A stretch of DNA of 64,000 nucleotides from CCY15215 sp039194995 (lineage in GTDB: Bacteria; Cyanobacteriota; Cyanobacteriia; Cyanobacteriales; Spirulinaceae), in assembly GCA_039194995.1 (NCBI GenBank), contig JBCCVR010000006.1:17894-81893 (forward strand), written 5' to 3'. Position numbers and translations under genes: made by a program. This document shows positions 18,688-27,553 of this stretch, piece by piece. The notes below the pieces were generated by a model. The model had not been told where the DNA came from and did no database searches. It was given only the letters and a program-made list of their open reading frames with translations. Numbering within the stretch: the first letter of the stretch is position 1; every line of letters begins with the position of its first letter.

Positions 18688-18725
18688 GCAGCGATCGCCT
18701 CTCGATTCGCTGAATTTTTGAAGTT

Positions 18726-19658
18726 ATGCCAAGTTACGCCATTATTGGAACGGGTGCGGTAGGGGGATACTACGGAGCTTGTTTGCAAAGGGCGGGTTTT
18801 CCCGTTCATTTTCTCTTGCGTCGAGATTACGATTTCGTTAAAGAGAAAGGCTTAACGATCGAGTCGGTTTATGGTGATTTCGCGTTACCTCATGTCAGTG
18901 CATACAAGAATTCTCAACAAATGCCTCAATGCGATGTTATTGTTGTCGCTTTAAAATCTACACAAAACCATGTTTTAGCTGAATTATTGTCCCCGCTCAT
19001 TCGGGAAAATACAATTATTCTCCTCTTGCAAAATGGCTTGGATTTTGAGAGAGAGGTTGCAAAACTATTCCCGCAGGCTTTAATTATGGCAGGATTGTGT
19101 TTTATTTGTGCCAATAAAACCGATCCGGGTCGCATTCGCCATATTGATTATCAAGCCGTTTCTTTAGCTGAATATGCTCTAGGTTATCAATCTTGTGGAA
19201 TTACAGAACGGATGGAAGCGATCGCCCGAAATTTTACCCAAGCAAAGATAGAAATTGCTCTCAAAGAAGATTTATTGAAAAGTCGTTGGGAAAAGCTGGT
19301 TTGGAATATTCCCTACAACAGTTTATCGGTGATTTTGGATGCAACGACGCAAGAACTGATGGGCGATCGCAACAGCCGCCAACTGGTGGAAGAAATTATG
19401 CAAGAAGTTGTAATGGGGGCAAAAAGTTGCGATCGCGAAATTCCTCAGAGTTTCATTCAAAAAATGCTCTCCCATACCGAAAAAATGAAGCCTTATTTAA
19501 CCAGTATGAAATTAGATTATAATTTTAAACACCCTTTGGAGATTGAAGGGATTTTGGGGAATGCTTTAAAAATGGCAAGGGAGAAAAATATAGACCTGCC
19601 GAAAATATCCTCGCTTTATCAACAACTGAAATTTTTAGATGCTAAAAATCGAGGATAA
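18726..19658 (+). CDS. 2-dehydropantoate 2-reductase-like protein
   Basis: 310 residues of the ketopantoate reductase (PanE/ApbA) family, NADPH-dependent, normally reducing 2-dehydropantoate for pantothenate and CoA synthesis. The Rossmann motif GTGAVGGYYGA is at residues 8-18; the middle VVALKSTQ matches the family lysine region, and the C-terminal half shows SRWEKLVWNIPYNSLSVIL with the catalytic lysine context and conserved asparagine. Many PanE-like paralogues act on other 2-oxo acids, so pantothenate synthesis is probable but not certain. Confidence 0.82.
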   Translation: MPSYAIIGTGAVGGYYGACLQRAGFPVHFLLRRDYDFVKEKGLTIESVYGDFALPHVSAYKNSQQMPQCDVIVVALKSTQNHVLAELLSPLIRENTIILLLQNGLDFEREVAKLFPQALIMAGLCFICANKTDPGRIRHIDYQAVSLAEYALGYQSCGITERMEAIARNFTQAKIEIALKEDLLKSRWEKLVWNIPYNSLSVILDATTQELMGDRNSRQLVEEIMQEVVMGAKSCDREIPQSFIQKMLSHTEKMKPYLTSMKLDYNFKHPLEIEGILGNALKMAREKNIDLPKISSLYQQLKFLDAKNRG

Positions 19659-19701
19659 TATTCTATAGGAGTATTGATGAAAACGTAAAAATGTTTTTAT
19701 T

Positions 19702-20643
19702 TCATTCCTTAACGATAGAAGAACTAGATTTAGCTAGATATATACCCAACAAAACGATAATAAATGCCACTCCATTGAAAATACTTAAATTTTCGGCAAA
19801 GATTACCCAAGCAAAATAAGCTGTAATCAAAGGTTCGAGAAGAAGAGTAATGCCGATGAATCCAGAAGATAACTGCTTGAGACAATAAGCAAGAAGACCT
19901 TGACCCAAAACTTGACAGACAATAGCAAAAGCAACGACTGCAAACCATCCCACTATTGAGTAGGGAAATATTCGCTCGGCAGTAATTAACATAATTGGTA
20001 AACTTAATACAGTTGCGACAGCACAACGCCAGAGCATAATTGTGGTTGTCTCGAACTGATTTCGGAGTTGTTCGATGATGAGGAGCGTTCCACTATAAAA
20101 TACAGCACAGAGCAAAGCTAAAGCGTCACCTTGTAACGTGTTGACAGAGATTTGCCAATCATTGAGTCCGATGCCGATCGCTCCTCCTATCGCGATCGCA
20201 CTACCCATGAGAAACTGGCGATCGAATTGCCGACCGAATAATAGCCATCCTCCTAAAATCGTAAAAACTGGGGTAAAATTCCGGAGCAGAGTTGCATTTG
20301 CCGCACCCGACCAAGTTAAAGACCAAACCCAGCAATATAAAGAAATTGATGTGGAGACACCTACACCGAATAAGAGTAAAAGTGGGTAGGATGTTGGAGA
20401 TTCACACTCTTGCGATTGTTCGTCAGGTTTTTTCTGACCTAAACTATTAAATTGATTCCACAGGGCAAAGATTATTGTGGAAATCCAAAATCGATGGAAT
20501 GCCAGAGCATTTGGACTGATTTCTCTTTCACTTAGCTTAATGAAAATTGCTGCCAATGAAAGTGAGATAGTCGCAATCCCCAAAGAAAGAAAAGAAGTTG
20601 TTTTTGTCTGTTTTTGTTTAATTGATTTAAGCCAATCGATCAT
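19702..20643 (-). CDS. EamA/DMT-family transporter
   Basis: 313 residues with about ten membrane helices in two repeated halves, the EamA layout of drug/metabolite exporters. The start at 20643 (MIDWLKS) was preferred over the TTG-started extension to 20727, which adds a non-membrane stretch. It is divergent from the dioxygenase gene at 20832, and the two plus the following sulfotransferase-like gene share an A+T-rich composition unlike flanking genes. That suggests an exporter for a small molecule made by those enzymes; the substrate is unknown. Confidence 0.8.
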   Translation of the reverse strand: MIDWLKSIKQKQTKTTSFLSLGIATISLSLAAIFIKLSEREISPNALAFHRFWISTIIFALWNQFNSLGQKKPDEQSQECESPTSYPLLLLFGVGVSTSISLYCWVWSLTWSGAANATLLRNFTPVFTILGGWLLFGRQFDRQFLMGSAIAIGGAIGIGLNDWQISVNTLQGDALALLCAVFYSGTLLIIEQLRNQFETTTIMLWRCAVATVLSLPIMLITAERIFPYSIVGWFAVVAFAIVCQVLGQGLLAYCLKQLSSGFIGITLLLEPLITAYFAWVIFAENLSIFNGVAFIIVLLGIYLAKSSSSIVKE

Positions 20644-20831
20644 TTTTTTGGAAGGAACACTCAATGTTTTGGAAGTGACACTAAATATAGTGTTACATGA
20701 ATTATTTTGAAATACAACTCTATACAATCACTTTACAAAAAAAATATCCAGAGATTGACATTGATGTGAGTTTTATGATAAATACTCGATCGGAAACAAA
20801 ATCAGAAAAATAAAGAAGGTGTTCAAAAATC

Positions 20832-21638
20832 ATGAAATACTTAACTAAAGAACAACATCAAGAATATATAAGTCGCGGCTTTGTTCTCTTAGAAAGTTGG
20901 TTGACAAAAGAGGAGATTGGTCATATTAAGGCAGAAATACCTAAAATTTATCCAAATTCAAGTCTTGGAGTAGTTCTAGAATCCGATTCCCACACACTTC
21001 GTGCAGTTCATGGTGAAAAACTGTTTACCAATAAAATATTTCAACGTTTATCTCGATTACCAAGATTAGTCCAACTTGCTAAAGATATTTTAGACAGTGA
21101 AATATACATTCACCAATTTAAAATAACCGCCAAGAGAGCATTTCAAGGAGATGTATGGCAATGGCATCAAGACTATCAGTATTGGTTAGAAAAAGATGGT
21201 ATGCCAACAGATAGAGCAGTCAATATCGTGATTTTTTTAGATGAAGTTAATGAATTCAATGGTCCATTAATGCTGATTCCTTTTTCTCATAAAGAAGGCA
21301 TTTTGAAAATCAGAAAGATGCAATCTTCACTGGGGTGGCAAGCTCATATCACACCTCAACTTGAAGATACCACGGATTCTCTGGAAATTAAACGATTAGT
21401 TGAAAAATACGGTATCGACGCTCCAAAAGGCTTAGCTGGCTCTGTTCTTTGTTTTCATCCTACAAGCGTACATGGTTCTGGGGTCAATATGTCTCCCTTC
21501 GATCGAGGGTTAGTTATTCTTTCTTACAATAGCATCAACAATACCTTGAGACGGATTGAAAATCCCCGACCTAATTTTTTAGGAAATCGTGATTTTACAC
21601 CGTTGCAGCCACTAGAATGCGATATTTTGGTAGAATAA
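20832..21638 (+). CDS. Phytanoyl-CoA dioxygenase family (EctD-like) hydroxylase
   Basis: 268-residue non-haem iron, 2-oxoglutarate-dependent oxygenase. The iron ligands are visible: H112 and D114 in WQWHQDYQYW and H214 in HPTSVHGSGVN, with R225 as the likely 2-oxoglutarate anchor. The segment WHQDYQYWLEKDGMP resembles the ectoine hydroxylase (EctD) signature, but no ectoine synthesis genes are near and the surrounding sequence differs, so the substrate is unknown. Followed after 38 bp by a sulfotransferase-like gene, suggesting hydroxylation followed by sulfation. Confidence 0.8.
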   Translation: MKYLTKEQHQEYISRGFVLLESWLTKEEIGHIKAEIPKIYPNSSLGVVLESDSHTLRAVHGEKLFTNKIFQRLSRLPRLVQLAKDILDSEIYIHQFKITAKRAFQGDVWQWHQDYQYWLEKDGMPTDRAVNIVIFLDEVNEFNGPLMLIPFSHKEGILKIRKMQSSLGWQAHITPQLEDTTDSLEIKRLVEKYGIDAPKGLAGSVLCFHPTSVHGSGVNMSPFDRGLVILSYNSINNTLRRIENPRPNFLGNRDFTPLQPLECDILVE

Positions 21639-21676
21639 TCAGCAATCTCATTCGTTCGTACTAATTGTTATCGATC

Positions 21677-22432
21677 GTGAACAAACATATTGCAATGTGG
21701 AGTGCACCTAGAAGTCGTTCCACTGTTATTACAAGAGCCTTTGAACAGATAAAAACGTGCATGATTTTAGATGAACCTTTCTATGCACCCTATCTACTCA
21801 CGCATGGTTTCGATCATCCAGATCGAGAAGACGTACTCAGTTGCAAAGAAACTAACTATGAAAAAATCATCAAACTCATTACAGGTAATTTACCAGAAGG
21901 ATTTTCCCATTCATTTCAAAAACATATTTCCAAAACAATTCTACCTGAATTTGGTCGTGATTGGCTAACACAAATTCATAGCTTTTTCTTGATACGAGAT
22001 CCGAAAGAAATCATTCTTTCCTATCGTAAAATATATGGAAATGTAACAGTTCATGATGTGGGAATGCGAGAACTTCATGATATATTCCAAGACGTTTGTG
22101 CTCAAACTGGAGTAATCCCATTAGTTATTCATTCTGATGATGTTGTCAAAAAACCTGCGAGAGCCTTAAAGAATCTATGTAATAGATTAGATATTTCATT
22201 TTCAGATAATATGTTATCTTGGCAACCAACTTTAGAGAATTCAAAATTGCTTTTTGCTGGTTCTTTATTACCTCATGCGGAACAATGGTATTCAGCAGTC
22301 ATGAATTCTAGTGGATTTCTCTCGTATACGCGGAAGGAGATCCAGTTTCCTGATGAATTAGAGCCGTTACTACAAGAATGTCTTCCGTACTATGAAAAAT
22401 TGCGTCAGCATCGTGTTAGTCTACTAGAATAA
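21677..22432 (+). CDS. Sulfotransferase-like P-loop protein
   Basis: 251 residues. The N-terminal loop MWSAPRSRSTVITRAFE corresponds to the phosphosulfate-binding loop of sulfotransferases and FFLIRDPKEIILSYR to the 3'-phosphate-binding segment. Proteins with this start are often misannotated as aminotransferase-like. GTG at 21677 gives the family N-terminus MNKHIAMWS; TTG at 21665 and ATG at 21695 are alternatives. Probably transfers sulfate from PAPS to a hydroxyl group; the preceding dioxygenase may create that hydroxyl. No ribosome-binding site is obvious. Confidence 0.7.
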   Translation: MNKHIAMWSAPRSRSTVITRAFEQIKTCMILDEPFYAPYLLTHGFDHPDREDVLSCKETNYEKIIKLITGNLPEGFSHSFQKHISKTILPEFGRDWLTQIHSFFLIRDPKEIILSYRKIYGNVTVHDVGMRELHDIFQDVCAQTGVIPLVIHSDDVVKKPARALKNLCNRLDISFSDNMLSWQPTLENSKLLFAGSLLPHAEQWYSAVMNSSGFLSYTRKEIQFPDELEPLLQECLPYYEKLRQHRVSLLE

Positions 22433-22485
22433 AACAAAAGTTCTATTCATGTAAACTTTTTTCAGATCTAGCGATCGCATTGGCT

Positions 22486-23226
22486 ATGAATCAAAAATGT
22501 CTGGATGTTGCACTCGCCCAAAAAGTTTTATCCACTCCTGATTGGCAGCCAGAAGAACGGAATTTGAAGCAATTCCAACAATTATACGAACAAATTATGA
22601 CTCAAAACAAACGCAGTAATTTGACAAGAATTACCGAACCCCAAGAATTTCTCGAAAAACATATTTGGGATTCTCTCGCGGGGATTCAACCCTTAGACAG
22701 TTTGGAGAAAGGAGGAGAAGCAAAAACCGCGATCGATATTGGTACAGGAGGGGGTTTTCCGGGGATTCCCATTGCGATCGCCCGTCCCAATTATTTGGTA
22801 ACTTTACTCGATTCTGTGGCGAAAAAAATGCTTCTTTTAGAAGAAATAATCACAGCATTAAACCTAAACAATGTCAAGACTGTAAACGGACGAGCCGAAG
22901 AAATTGGGCAAGATCCAGATCGGCGAGAATCTTATGATTTAGTTTCAATCCGAGCCGTAGGTTTGGCTTCCGTTTGTGCCGAGTATGCCCTTCCTTTCCT
23001 GAAAATAGGAGGGATTGCCATTTTATATCGGGGGCAATGGAGTGGAGAAGAAAGCGATCGCTTAACCCTTGCAGCCCGAGAACTCGGTGGAGAAATCAAC
23101 GAGATTCGATCGTTAACCACGCCTTTAACCCAGGGTATTCGCCATTGCATTTATCTAGAAAAAAAAGAGCCAACCCCCGCTCAATATCCGCGTCGGATTG
23201 GCGTTCCTGCGAAAAAACCGCTTTAA
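22486..23226 (+). CDS. rsmG: 16S rRNA (guanine-527-N7) methyltransferase
   Basis: RsmG (GidB) methylates G527 of 16S rRNA using S-adenosylmethionine. The SAM motif IDIGTGGGFPGIPIAI, the following TLLDSVAKKMLLLE and YDLVSIRAVG match the family, and 246 residues is a normal length. ATG at 22486 was preferred over TTG at 22480. It lies just downstream of the A+T-rich dioxygenase/sulfotransferase genes but has ordinary composition. Confidence 0.93.
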   Translation: MNQKCLDVALAQKVLSTPDWQPEERNLKQFQQLYEQIMTQNKRSNLTRITEPQEFLEKHIWDSLAGIQPLDSLEKGGEAKTAIDIGTGGGFPGIPIAIARPNYLVTLLDSVAKKMLLLEEIITALNLNNVKTVNGRAEEIGQDPDRRESYDLVSIRAVGLASVCAEYALPFLKIGGIAILYRGQWSGEESDRLTLAARELGGEINEIRSLTTPLTQGIRHCIYLEKKEPTPAQYPRRIGVPAKKPL

Positions 23227-23266
23227 CAGCTATCAACGTTTACCCAACTGATAACTGATAACTGAT

Positions 23267-24397
23267 TCAGTCCCATTCTTCTAATAACTCGTTGGCTTTT
23301 TCGATGCCTTCCGCATTATTTTGTTGCTGGTAAAGAGAGAGGGCGGTTTCTAGAGATGCGATCGCCTCGTCTCTGCGCCGTCTTTCTCTCAGAGAAAGGG
23401 CGAGATTATAATGAGCAAGGGCATTATTGGGATCGAGTTCGACGACCCGGCGATAAGAAGAAGTTGCCATTAAAAACATCTCTCGACTCAGCCAAAATGT
23501 TCCGACAGCTAGGTGAACGTCTGGAGAATCGGGGGCGAGAGATGCAGCACGGCGAAATGCGTCCTCGGCGGCTTCCTCCTCTCCCTGTGCTTGCCGAATT
23601 TTGCCGATTTGGATCTGAACTTGGGGATTATTGGGGTCGAGGCGCAATACTTCTTCTAAAATTGCCACGCCGCTATCGTAATCTCCCTGTTTGAGTAAGG
23701 CGACGGCGAGAGGGAGTTTGATTTTGACTTCGCGGGGGTATTGCTGTTGTGCCTTTTGCAGTAGATCGATCGCTTGGGAGAGTTGTCCTTGCTCGAGCAT
23801 GACAACGCCCATGGTTCCATACACTTCGCCACTATTCTCAAAAGTTTCAACAATGCGCCGATACGTTTGAATTGCTCCGTTACTATCCCCCAATCGCAAC
23901 TGAGCTACGGCTAAACCTAAATAATTATCTCTATTATCGGGAGCAAGGGCGATCGCTCTTTGATAGGCTGCTGCTGCGGTAGTATAGTCCTGAGTCTTGG
24001 CGGCAGCATAACCCAAACCATAGTAAAAATCAGCATTATTACTCTCGAGTTCCACCGCTCGGCGATAAGCCATCACCGCCGCCCCATAATTTTCTCGAAT
24101 GGCTTGCAAATAACCGAGACCGGAAAAAATACGCGGATTGGTGCGATCGAGTTGAGCGGCTTGTTCGTAAACGCGAATCGCGCCATCATAATTGCCCGCT
24201 TCCGACAGTTCTCGACCTTGGCGTAAAAGCTCTGTTAATTGACGGTTACTGGTGTTTTGCGCGAGTAATTGGGGCTGTTTGGGGGCGGCAAGACTTTCCA
24301 AGGAGGATGCTAAGGCGCGATTGGGAGCAATGCCCGCGATCGCCGCACCCACTAGAATCGTGCCGACTAATTGACTAAAACGTTTTAGATCGATCAT
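23267..24397 (-). CDS. Secreted TPR-repeat protein
   Basis: 376 residues with an N-terminal signal peptide (about 1-31, ending in RALASS) and about eight tetratricopeptide repeats from residue 50 to 370, for example YDGAIRVYEQAAQLDRTNP and YTTAAAAYQRAIALAPDN. TPR arrays mediate protein contacts; this one would act in the periplasm or lumen. No catalytic domain is present. The client is not indicated by neighbours. Confidence 0.85.
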   Translation of the reverse strand: MIDLKRFSQLVGTILVGAAIAGIAPNRALASSLESLAAPKQPQLLAQNTSNRQLTELLRQGRELSEAGNYDGAIRVYEQAAQLDRTNPRIFSGLGYLQAIRENYGAAVMAYRRAVELESNNADFYYGLGYAAAKTQDYTTAAAAYQRAIALAPDNRDNYLGLAVAQLRLGDSNGAIQTYRRIVETFENSGEVYGTMGVVMLEQGQLSQAIDLLQKAQQQYPREVKIKLPLAVALLKQGDYDSGVAILEEVLRLDPNNPQVQIQIGKIRQAQGEEEAAEDAFRRAASLAPDSPDVHLAVGTFWLSREMFLMATSSYRRVVELDPNNALAHYNLALSLRERRRRDEAIASLETALSLYQQQNNAEGIEKANELLEEWD

Positions 24398-24483
24398 TGG
24401 ATTTGCGCGTGTGTGAGGTAAAGTTCAATGAATCTTAACATCCCTCAGTAATTTGGGATAACCCGGATGGAAAACCCGATCTC

Positions 24484-24517
24484 AAAAAAAAAAAGCAAGC
24501 CGAAGATAAACGGCTTG
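24484..24517 (-). terminator. Terminator of the small RNA candidate
   Basis: Minus strand: 7-bp stem 24511-24517 with 24496-24502, 8-nt loop, then a single C and an uninterrupted U-run of about eleven (A-run 24484-24494). One of the strongest terminators in the window, yet it follows no protein gene. Confidence 0.8.
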
Positions 24518-24590
24518 TGCGCTGAGCTTGCTGCATTGGGAGGAGATGCTTGAGATGTTCGATGCCGTTCTCAACCGCAGTGATTTAACA
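24484..24590 (-). ncRNA. Candidate small RNA with CUCCUCCC loop
   Basis: Read on the minus strand, an RNA of roughly 100 nt would contain three hairpins. The first has a 6-bp stem UUGAGA/UCUCAA (24574-24569 with 24555-24550). The second has a GCAU/AUGC stem (24549-24546 with 24536-24533) presenting the nine-base loop CUCCUCCCA. The third is a 7-bp stem CAAGCCG/CGGCUUG (24517-24511 with 24502-24496) followed by a U-run, a typical terminator. No protein gene lies upstream on this strand, so the terminator needs its own transcript. A possible promoter (TTGAGA at about 24614, TGTTAA at about 24590) makes the 5' end uncertain. The loop is complementary to Shine-Dalgarno sequences; the layout recalls abundant cyanobacterial small RNAs such as the Yfr2 class, but I cannot confirm membership. 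Confidence 0.6.
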
Positions 24591-24750
24591 GTTTTGAAGG
24601 GTTAAATATCTCAAATGTTTCTTCTATATTAAAAAATGTAACAGATTAATTTTGTTTTTGCAACATTTATTTACAAATTGAGCCAATTAGGATACTTAAT
24701 CCCAAAAATTAGCCGAACTTATCAATCTCAGCCCACAAACCCGTGCCCTT

Positions 24751-25971
24751 ATGCGAAACCTGAAAGGATTGTTCGACCTGCCCCTGCGATTTTGGATTGT
24801 CGCCGCGATCGCCTTCATCAACGCTGTTAGCTTTACCATTCTCATTCCCATTCTCTACCCCTACGCCAAACAATTCGGCCTGAGCGACTTTCAAGCCAGC
24901 TTGTTGATTACGGGTTTTGCCGTCTCTCAATTTCTGGCCACTCCCATTCTCGGACGCTTCTCGGACTTTTGGGGACGCAAGCCCCTGTTAGTTATCAGCC
25001 TTTTGGGTACTGTTGCCGCCAACCTCCTCGCCAGTTTTACTCCTATTGTCAGCTTGTTATTTGTCGCCCGCATCCTCGACGGTTTAACTGGAGGCAATAA
25101 CTCCATCATCATGGCGATCGTGAGCGATACCACCACGACCCAAGAACGCCCTAGAGCCTTTGGACTCGTCGATGCTGCCTTTAGCTTGGGTTTTATGACA
25201 GGACCTGCCATCAGTTATTTTGCCCAAACCCTACCGCCCTTTCCGGGGGTGACTCCCTTGGGAATGAGCTTTTTTGTCGCTGCCACGATCGCGGCGATCG
25301 CCGCGATAATCACGGGGATATTTCTACCGGAAACCCTCCTCCAACGCCAAAAACTCCGTCTCAGTTGGAACATTTTCGGCTTTGGGAAAATTCTGACTTC
25401 AATACGTCGTCCGATCCTCGGTCGTCTCTTTCTGCTCTCTTTTTGCAGTGGTTCTACTTTCACAATTTTCACCTTTGCTTTCCAACCCTTTTTCATCAAC
25501 ATTCTCGGTCGCAATGCCAAAGAATTGGCCATCTTCTTTACCCTGTTGGGGATTGTGGGTATCGTTACTCAAGTCTTTGCCATCGAATCGATCTCCCGTC
25601 GCTTCAATCTTGCTGTAGTGCTTGCCGTCGCTTTCACAGGACGAGGACTCACGCTTTTAGGGATGCCCCTTGCTCCTTCATTAACTCTCTTTTGCCTTTT
25701 GGGGGTTTTGTTAAGTGCCTTTAGTGTCTTTCCTTTGCCTTTAATTAACTCGATTATCTCCGTCCAAAGTGGCGATCGCGAACAGGGGGAAGTCCTCGGC
25801 ATCAATTCTTCCTATCTCAGCATTGCCAATGCGATCGGTCCTGCGATCGCGGGAGTGTTGGTCAGCTTTAGCTATACAGTACCTTTTTGGGTATCGGGCA
25901 TTCTCACCCTCTTAACGGCAATTTTTGCCCTGAGTATTAAAGGGATTGCAGGTTGCCAAAAAAAGGCTTAA
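24751..25971 (+). CDS. MFS transporter
   Basis: 406 residues with about twelve membrane helices. The loop 2-3 signature is GRFSDFWGRKPLL, and a matching acidic/basic pattern lies between the halves. This fits the drug:H+ antiporter branch (tetracycline or multidrug type), but substrate cannot be read from sequence. Start ATG at 24751, MRNLKGLFDLPLRFW; the frame is clean. The last 19 bp overlap the start of an unrelated Uma2 remnant. Confidence 0.85.
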   Translation: MRNLKGLFDLPLRFWIVAAIAFINAVSFTILIPILYPYAKQFGLSDFQASLLITGFAVSQFLATPILGRFSDFWGRKPLLVISLLGTVAANLLASFTPIVSLLFVARILDGLTGGNNSIIMAIVSDTTTTQERPRAFGLVDAAFSLGFMTGPAISYFAQTLPPFPGVTPLGMSFFVAATIAAIAAIITGIFLPETLLQRQKLRLSWNIFGFGKILTSIRRPILGRLFLLSFCSGSTFTIFTFAFQPFFINILGRNAKELAIFFTLLGIVGIVTQVFAIESISRRFNLAVVLAVAFTGRGLTLLGMPLAPSLTLFCLLGVLLSAFSVFPLPLINSIISVQSGDREQGEVLGINSSYLSIANAIGPAIAGVLVSFSYTVPFWVSGILTLLTAIFALSIKGIAGCQKKA

Positions 25972-26156
25972 AGTCTATCTCCCTTCCCTCTGGTTCATTT
26001 CTTTTCTTCCTCAGCGATCGCCATCAAGTTACAGTTTATCGTCCGAACCGCGAACCCTTGTTACTGCAAGATGGGGATAATTTAAGCATTCCAGAATTGT
26101 TTCCCGGTTGGGAACTCGCGATCGCGGAGATTTGGCCGCCCGAGTTTGAGGGGTAG
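25953..26156 (+). pseudogene. Remnant of a Uma2-family endonuclease gene
   Basis: The last 50 or so residues, VTVYRPNREP ... DGDNLSIPELFPGWELAIAEIW, match the C-terminus of Uma2/DUF820 putative restriction-endonuclease-like proteins, which are about 190 residues long and abundant in cyanobacteria. The N-terminal catalytic part is absent; the frame runs back into the end of the MFS transporter. It is therefore a truncated copy, unlikely to be functional. Confidence 0.6.
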
Positions 26157-26158
26157 CG

Positions 26159-26398
26159 TTATTTCTCTTCATCAGGAGAAGCGATCGCCTCGAGGTATTG
26201 AGTATCGACTAAAAAAGTTCCTCGAGTAAACTTGACCGCCCAATATCCTCCCGGACGGCGATCGCAGATCGTGCCTTCTTCTCCCACCTTGACGAGATCG
26301 GGAGGACGCAACATCGGCATCGGTTCTGCTGTTTTAAAATAAGGCGGTTGTCCCGCCAAACGCACTTTTGCTCCAACTTGAAAAATTTGTTCGTTCAT
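26159..26398 (-). CDS. sipA: SipA, NblS-interacting protein (DUF3148)
   Basis: 79 residues in a compact SH3-like family restricted to cyanobacteria and plastids. Conserved stretch: VGAKVRLAGQPPYFKTAEP, then PMLRPPDLVKVGEEGTI and RRPGGYWAVKF. In Synechococcus and Synechocystis SipA binds the essential histidine kinase NblS (Hik33) and stimulates its autophosphorylation. ATG at 26398 gives the family N-terminus, and AGG lies 5 nt upstream. It starts 8 bp beyond the end of the chelatase gene on the same strand, so the two are probably cotranscribed. Confidence 0.85.
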   Translation of the reverse strand: MNEQIFQVGAKVRLAGQPPYFKTAEPMPMLRPPDLVKVGEEGTICDRRPGGYWAVKFTRGTFLVDTQYLEAIASPDEEK

Positions 26399-26406
26399 GA
26401 CCTGAA

Positions 26407-27381
26407 TTAAGGCACCTGCCAAATTCTCCCATGATATTGCTCTACATTGGCATAGGGATCCACGGGAGGATGGTCGTGGTTATGATCGTGATGATGGTCG
26501 TGACCGTGATGATGATGTCCGTTTTCCGATCCATCCAATGCTGCTAAACGAAACTTGCACATTTCGCAATTCATTTGCACCTGACCGAGTTGGGTTTCCA
26601 GTTCTCTTTCTCGTAAGAGTTGCAAGAGATAGGGTTGAATGCCCATTTCCGGCAGACAAATCGTCTCAATATCTGGGTATTGTTCCTGTTGTTGGGCGGA
26701 AATAGAGAAGATTTTTTCCATTAAAACCCCAGTGAACAGGAAATAAGGTAACACGATAATGCGCTGGGGATTGTAGAGGCGAGCGCGATCGAACCCTTCT
26801 TCCAGACGGGGGTGGGTAATGCCAATAAAACAAGTTTCCACGGTTTTATAGCCGCTTCCTTCCCAGAGCATTCTCGCCATTTTGAATACGTCGCCATTGG
26901 CATCAGGATCGCTAGAACCCCGTCCCACGAATAAGAGGACGGTTTGCGAGCGCTCAACTTGACGCAGATTTTTTTCAGGGCGATCGCACTCGAGCAAGCG
27001 GTCTTTCCACAAGTTTAAAATTTCGGGTGCGATGCCAAAATGCCGACCGTAGTGGAATTTGAGTTGAGGATGGCGCGATCGGGCGCGATCGAGTTCGTTG
27101 GTTACATCAAATTTATTGTGACGCGCCGCAAACAGCAAAATCGGCACCGCCGATAATTCCGAGTAACCCCGTTCAATGCAATAATCGACCCCATCTTGAA
27201 TGCTGGGAGTTGTCAGTTCCAAAAAACAAGGAATGACGGGACGAGAGGGATCGATCGCCTCATATGCTTTTGCAAAATCTATAAAAGTCTGTCTGCCTGC
27301 TTCATTGCGGGTACCGTGACCGATCGCCAATAATGGACGCTGTAGGGGTAATTCGGGGAAAGTTAAAGAGGTTTCCGACAT
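26407..27381 (-). CDS. cbiX: Sirohydrochlorin chelatase, CbiX type
   Basis: 324 residues with two CbiX-like halves. LLAIGHGTRNEAGRQTF near residue 17 and VLLFVGRGSSDPDANGDV near 150 each carry the family H/G-R-G-S signature. The family inserts Co2+ (or Fe2+/Ni2+) into sirohydrochlorin for cobalamin or siroheme. The C-terminal tail has the M-x-C-x-x-C motif MNCEMCK, seen in long CbiX forms that carry an iron-sulfur centre, and a histidine- and aspartate-rich run that should bind or store metal. The chelated metal is not decided by sequence. Confidence 0.88.
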   Translation of the reverse strand: MSETSLTFPELPLQRPLLAIGHGTRNEAGRQTFIDFAKAYEAIDPSRPVIPCFLELTTPSIQDGVDYCIERGYSELSAVPILLFAARHNKFDVTNELDRARSRHPQLKFHYGRHFGIAPEILNLWKDRLLECDRPEKNLRQVERSQTVLLFVGRGSSDPDANGDVFKMARMLWEGSGYKTVETCFIGITHPRLEEGFDRARLYNPQRIIVLPYFLFTGVLMEKIFSISAQQQEQYPDIETICLPEMGIQPYLLQLLRERELETQLGQVQMNCEMCKFRLAALDGSENGHHHHGHDHHHDHNHDHPPVDPYANVEQYHGRIWQVP

Positions 27382-27451
27382 TCAGAGTTTAAGGTCAAGG
27401 TGCTTTGACATCTTATCGACTTCCTCCAGAAAAAGAAATGCACGCCAGGGG

Positions 27452-27553
27452 GATAGTCACCAGTCACCAGTTCTTTACCTCTCCCCCCGCTCCCGACGCT
27501 TCCCCTGCTCCCGACGCTTTCCTCGCTCCCGACGCTCCCGAAGCCTCCCATCT
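27452..27553. repeat. Short repeats downstream of a secreted protein gene
   Basis: A stretch with CAGTCACCAGTCACCAG-type repeats (27459-27475 area) followed by three to four near-copies of GCTCCCGACGCT between about 27485 and 27540. The first motif belongs to the repeat family also seen at 43.1, 45.1 and 61.3 kb. Confidence 0.6.

Noticed and set aside
20832..21638. Ectoine hydroxylase as a firm call
   Set aside because: The WHQDYQYW segment is similar, but no ectoine synthesis genes are present and the rest of the protein diverges, so only the family level is given.
24398..24483. The A-run hairpin as terminator of the TPR gene
   Set aside because: It lies upstream of the TPR gene start on that gene's strand, so it cannot end that transcript.
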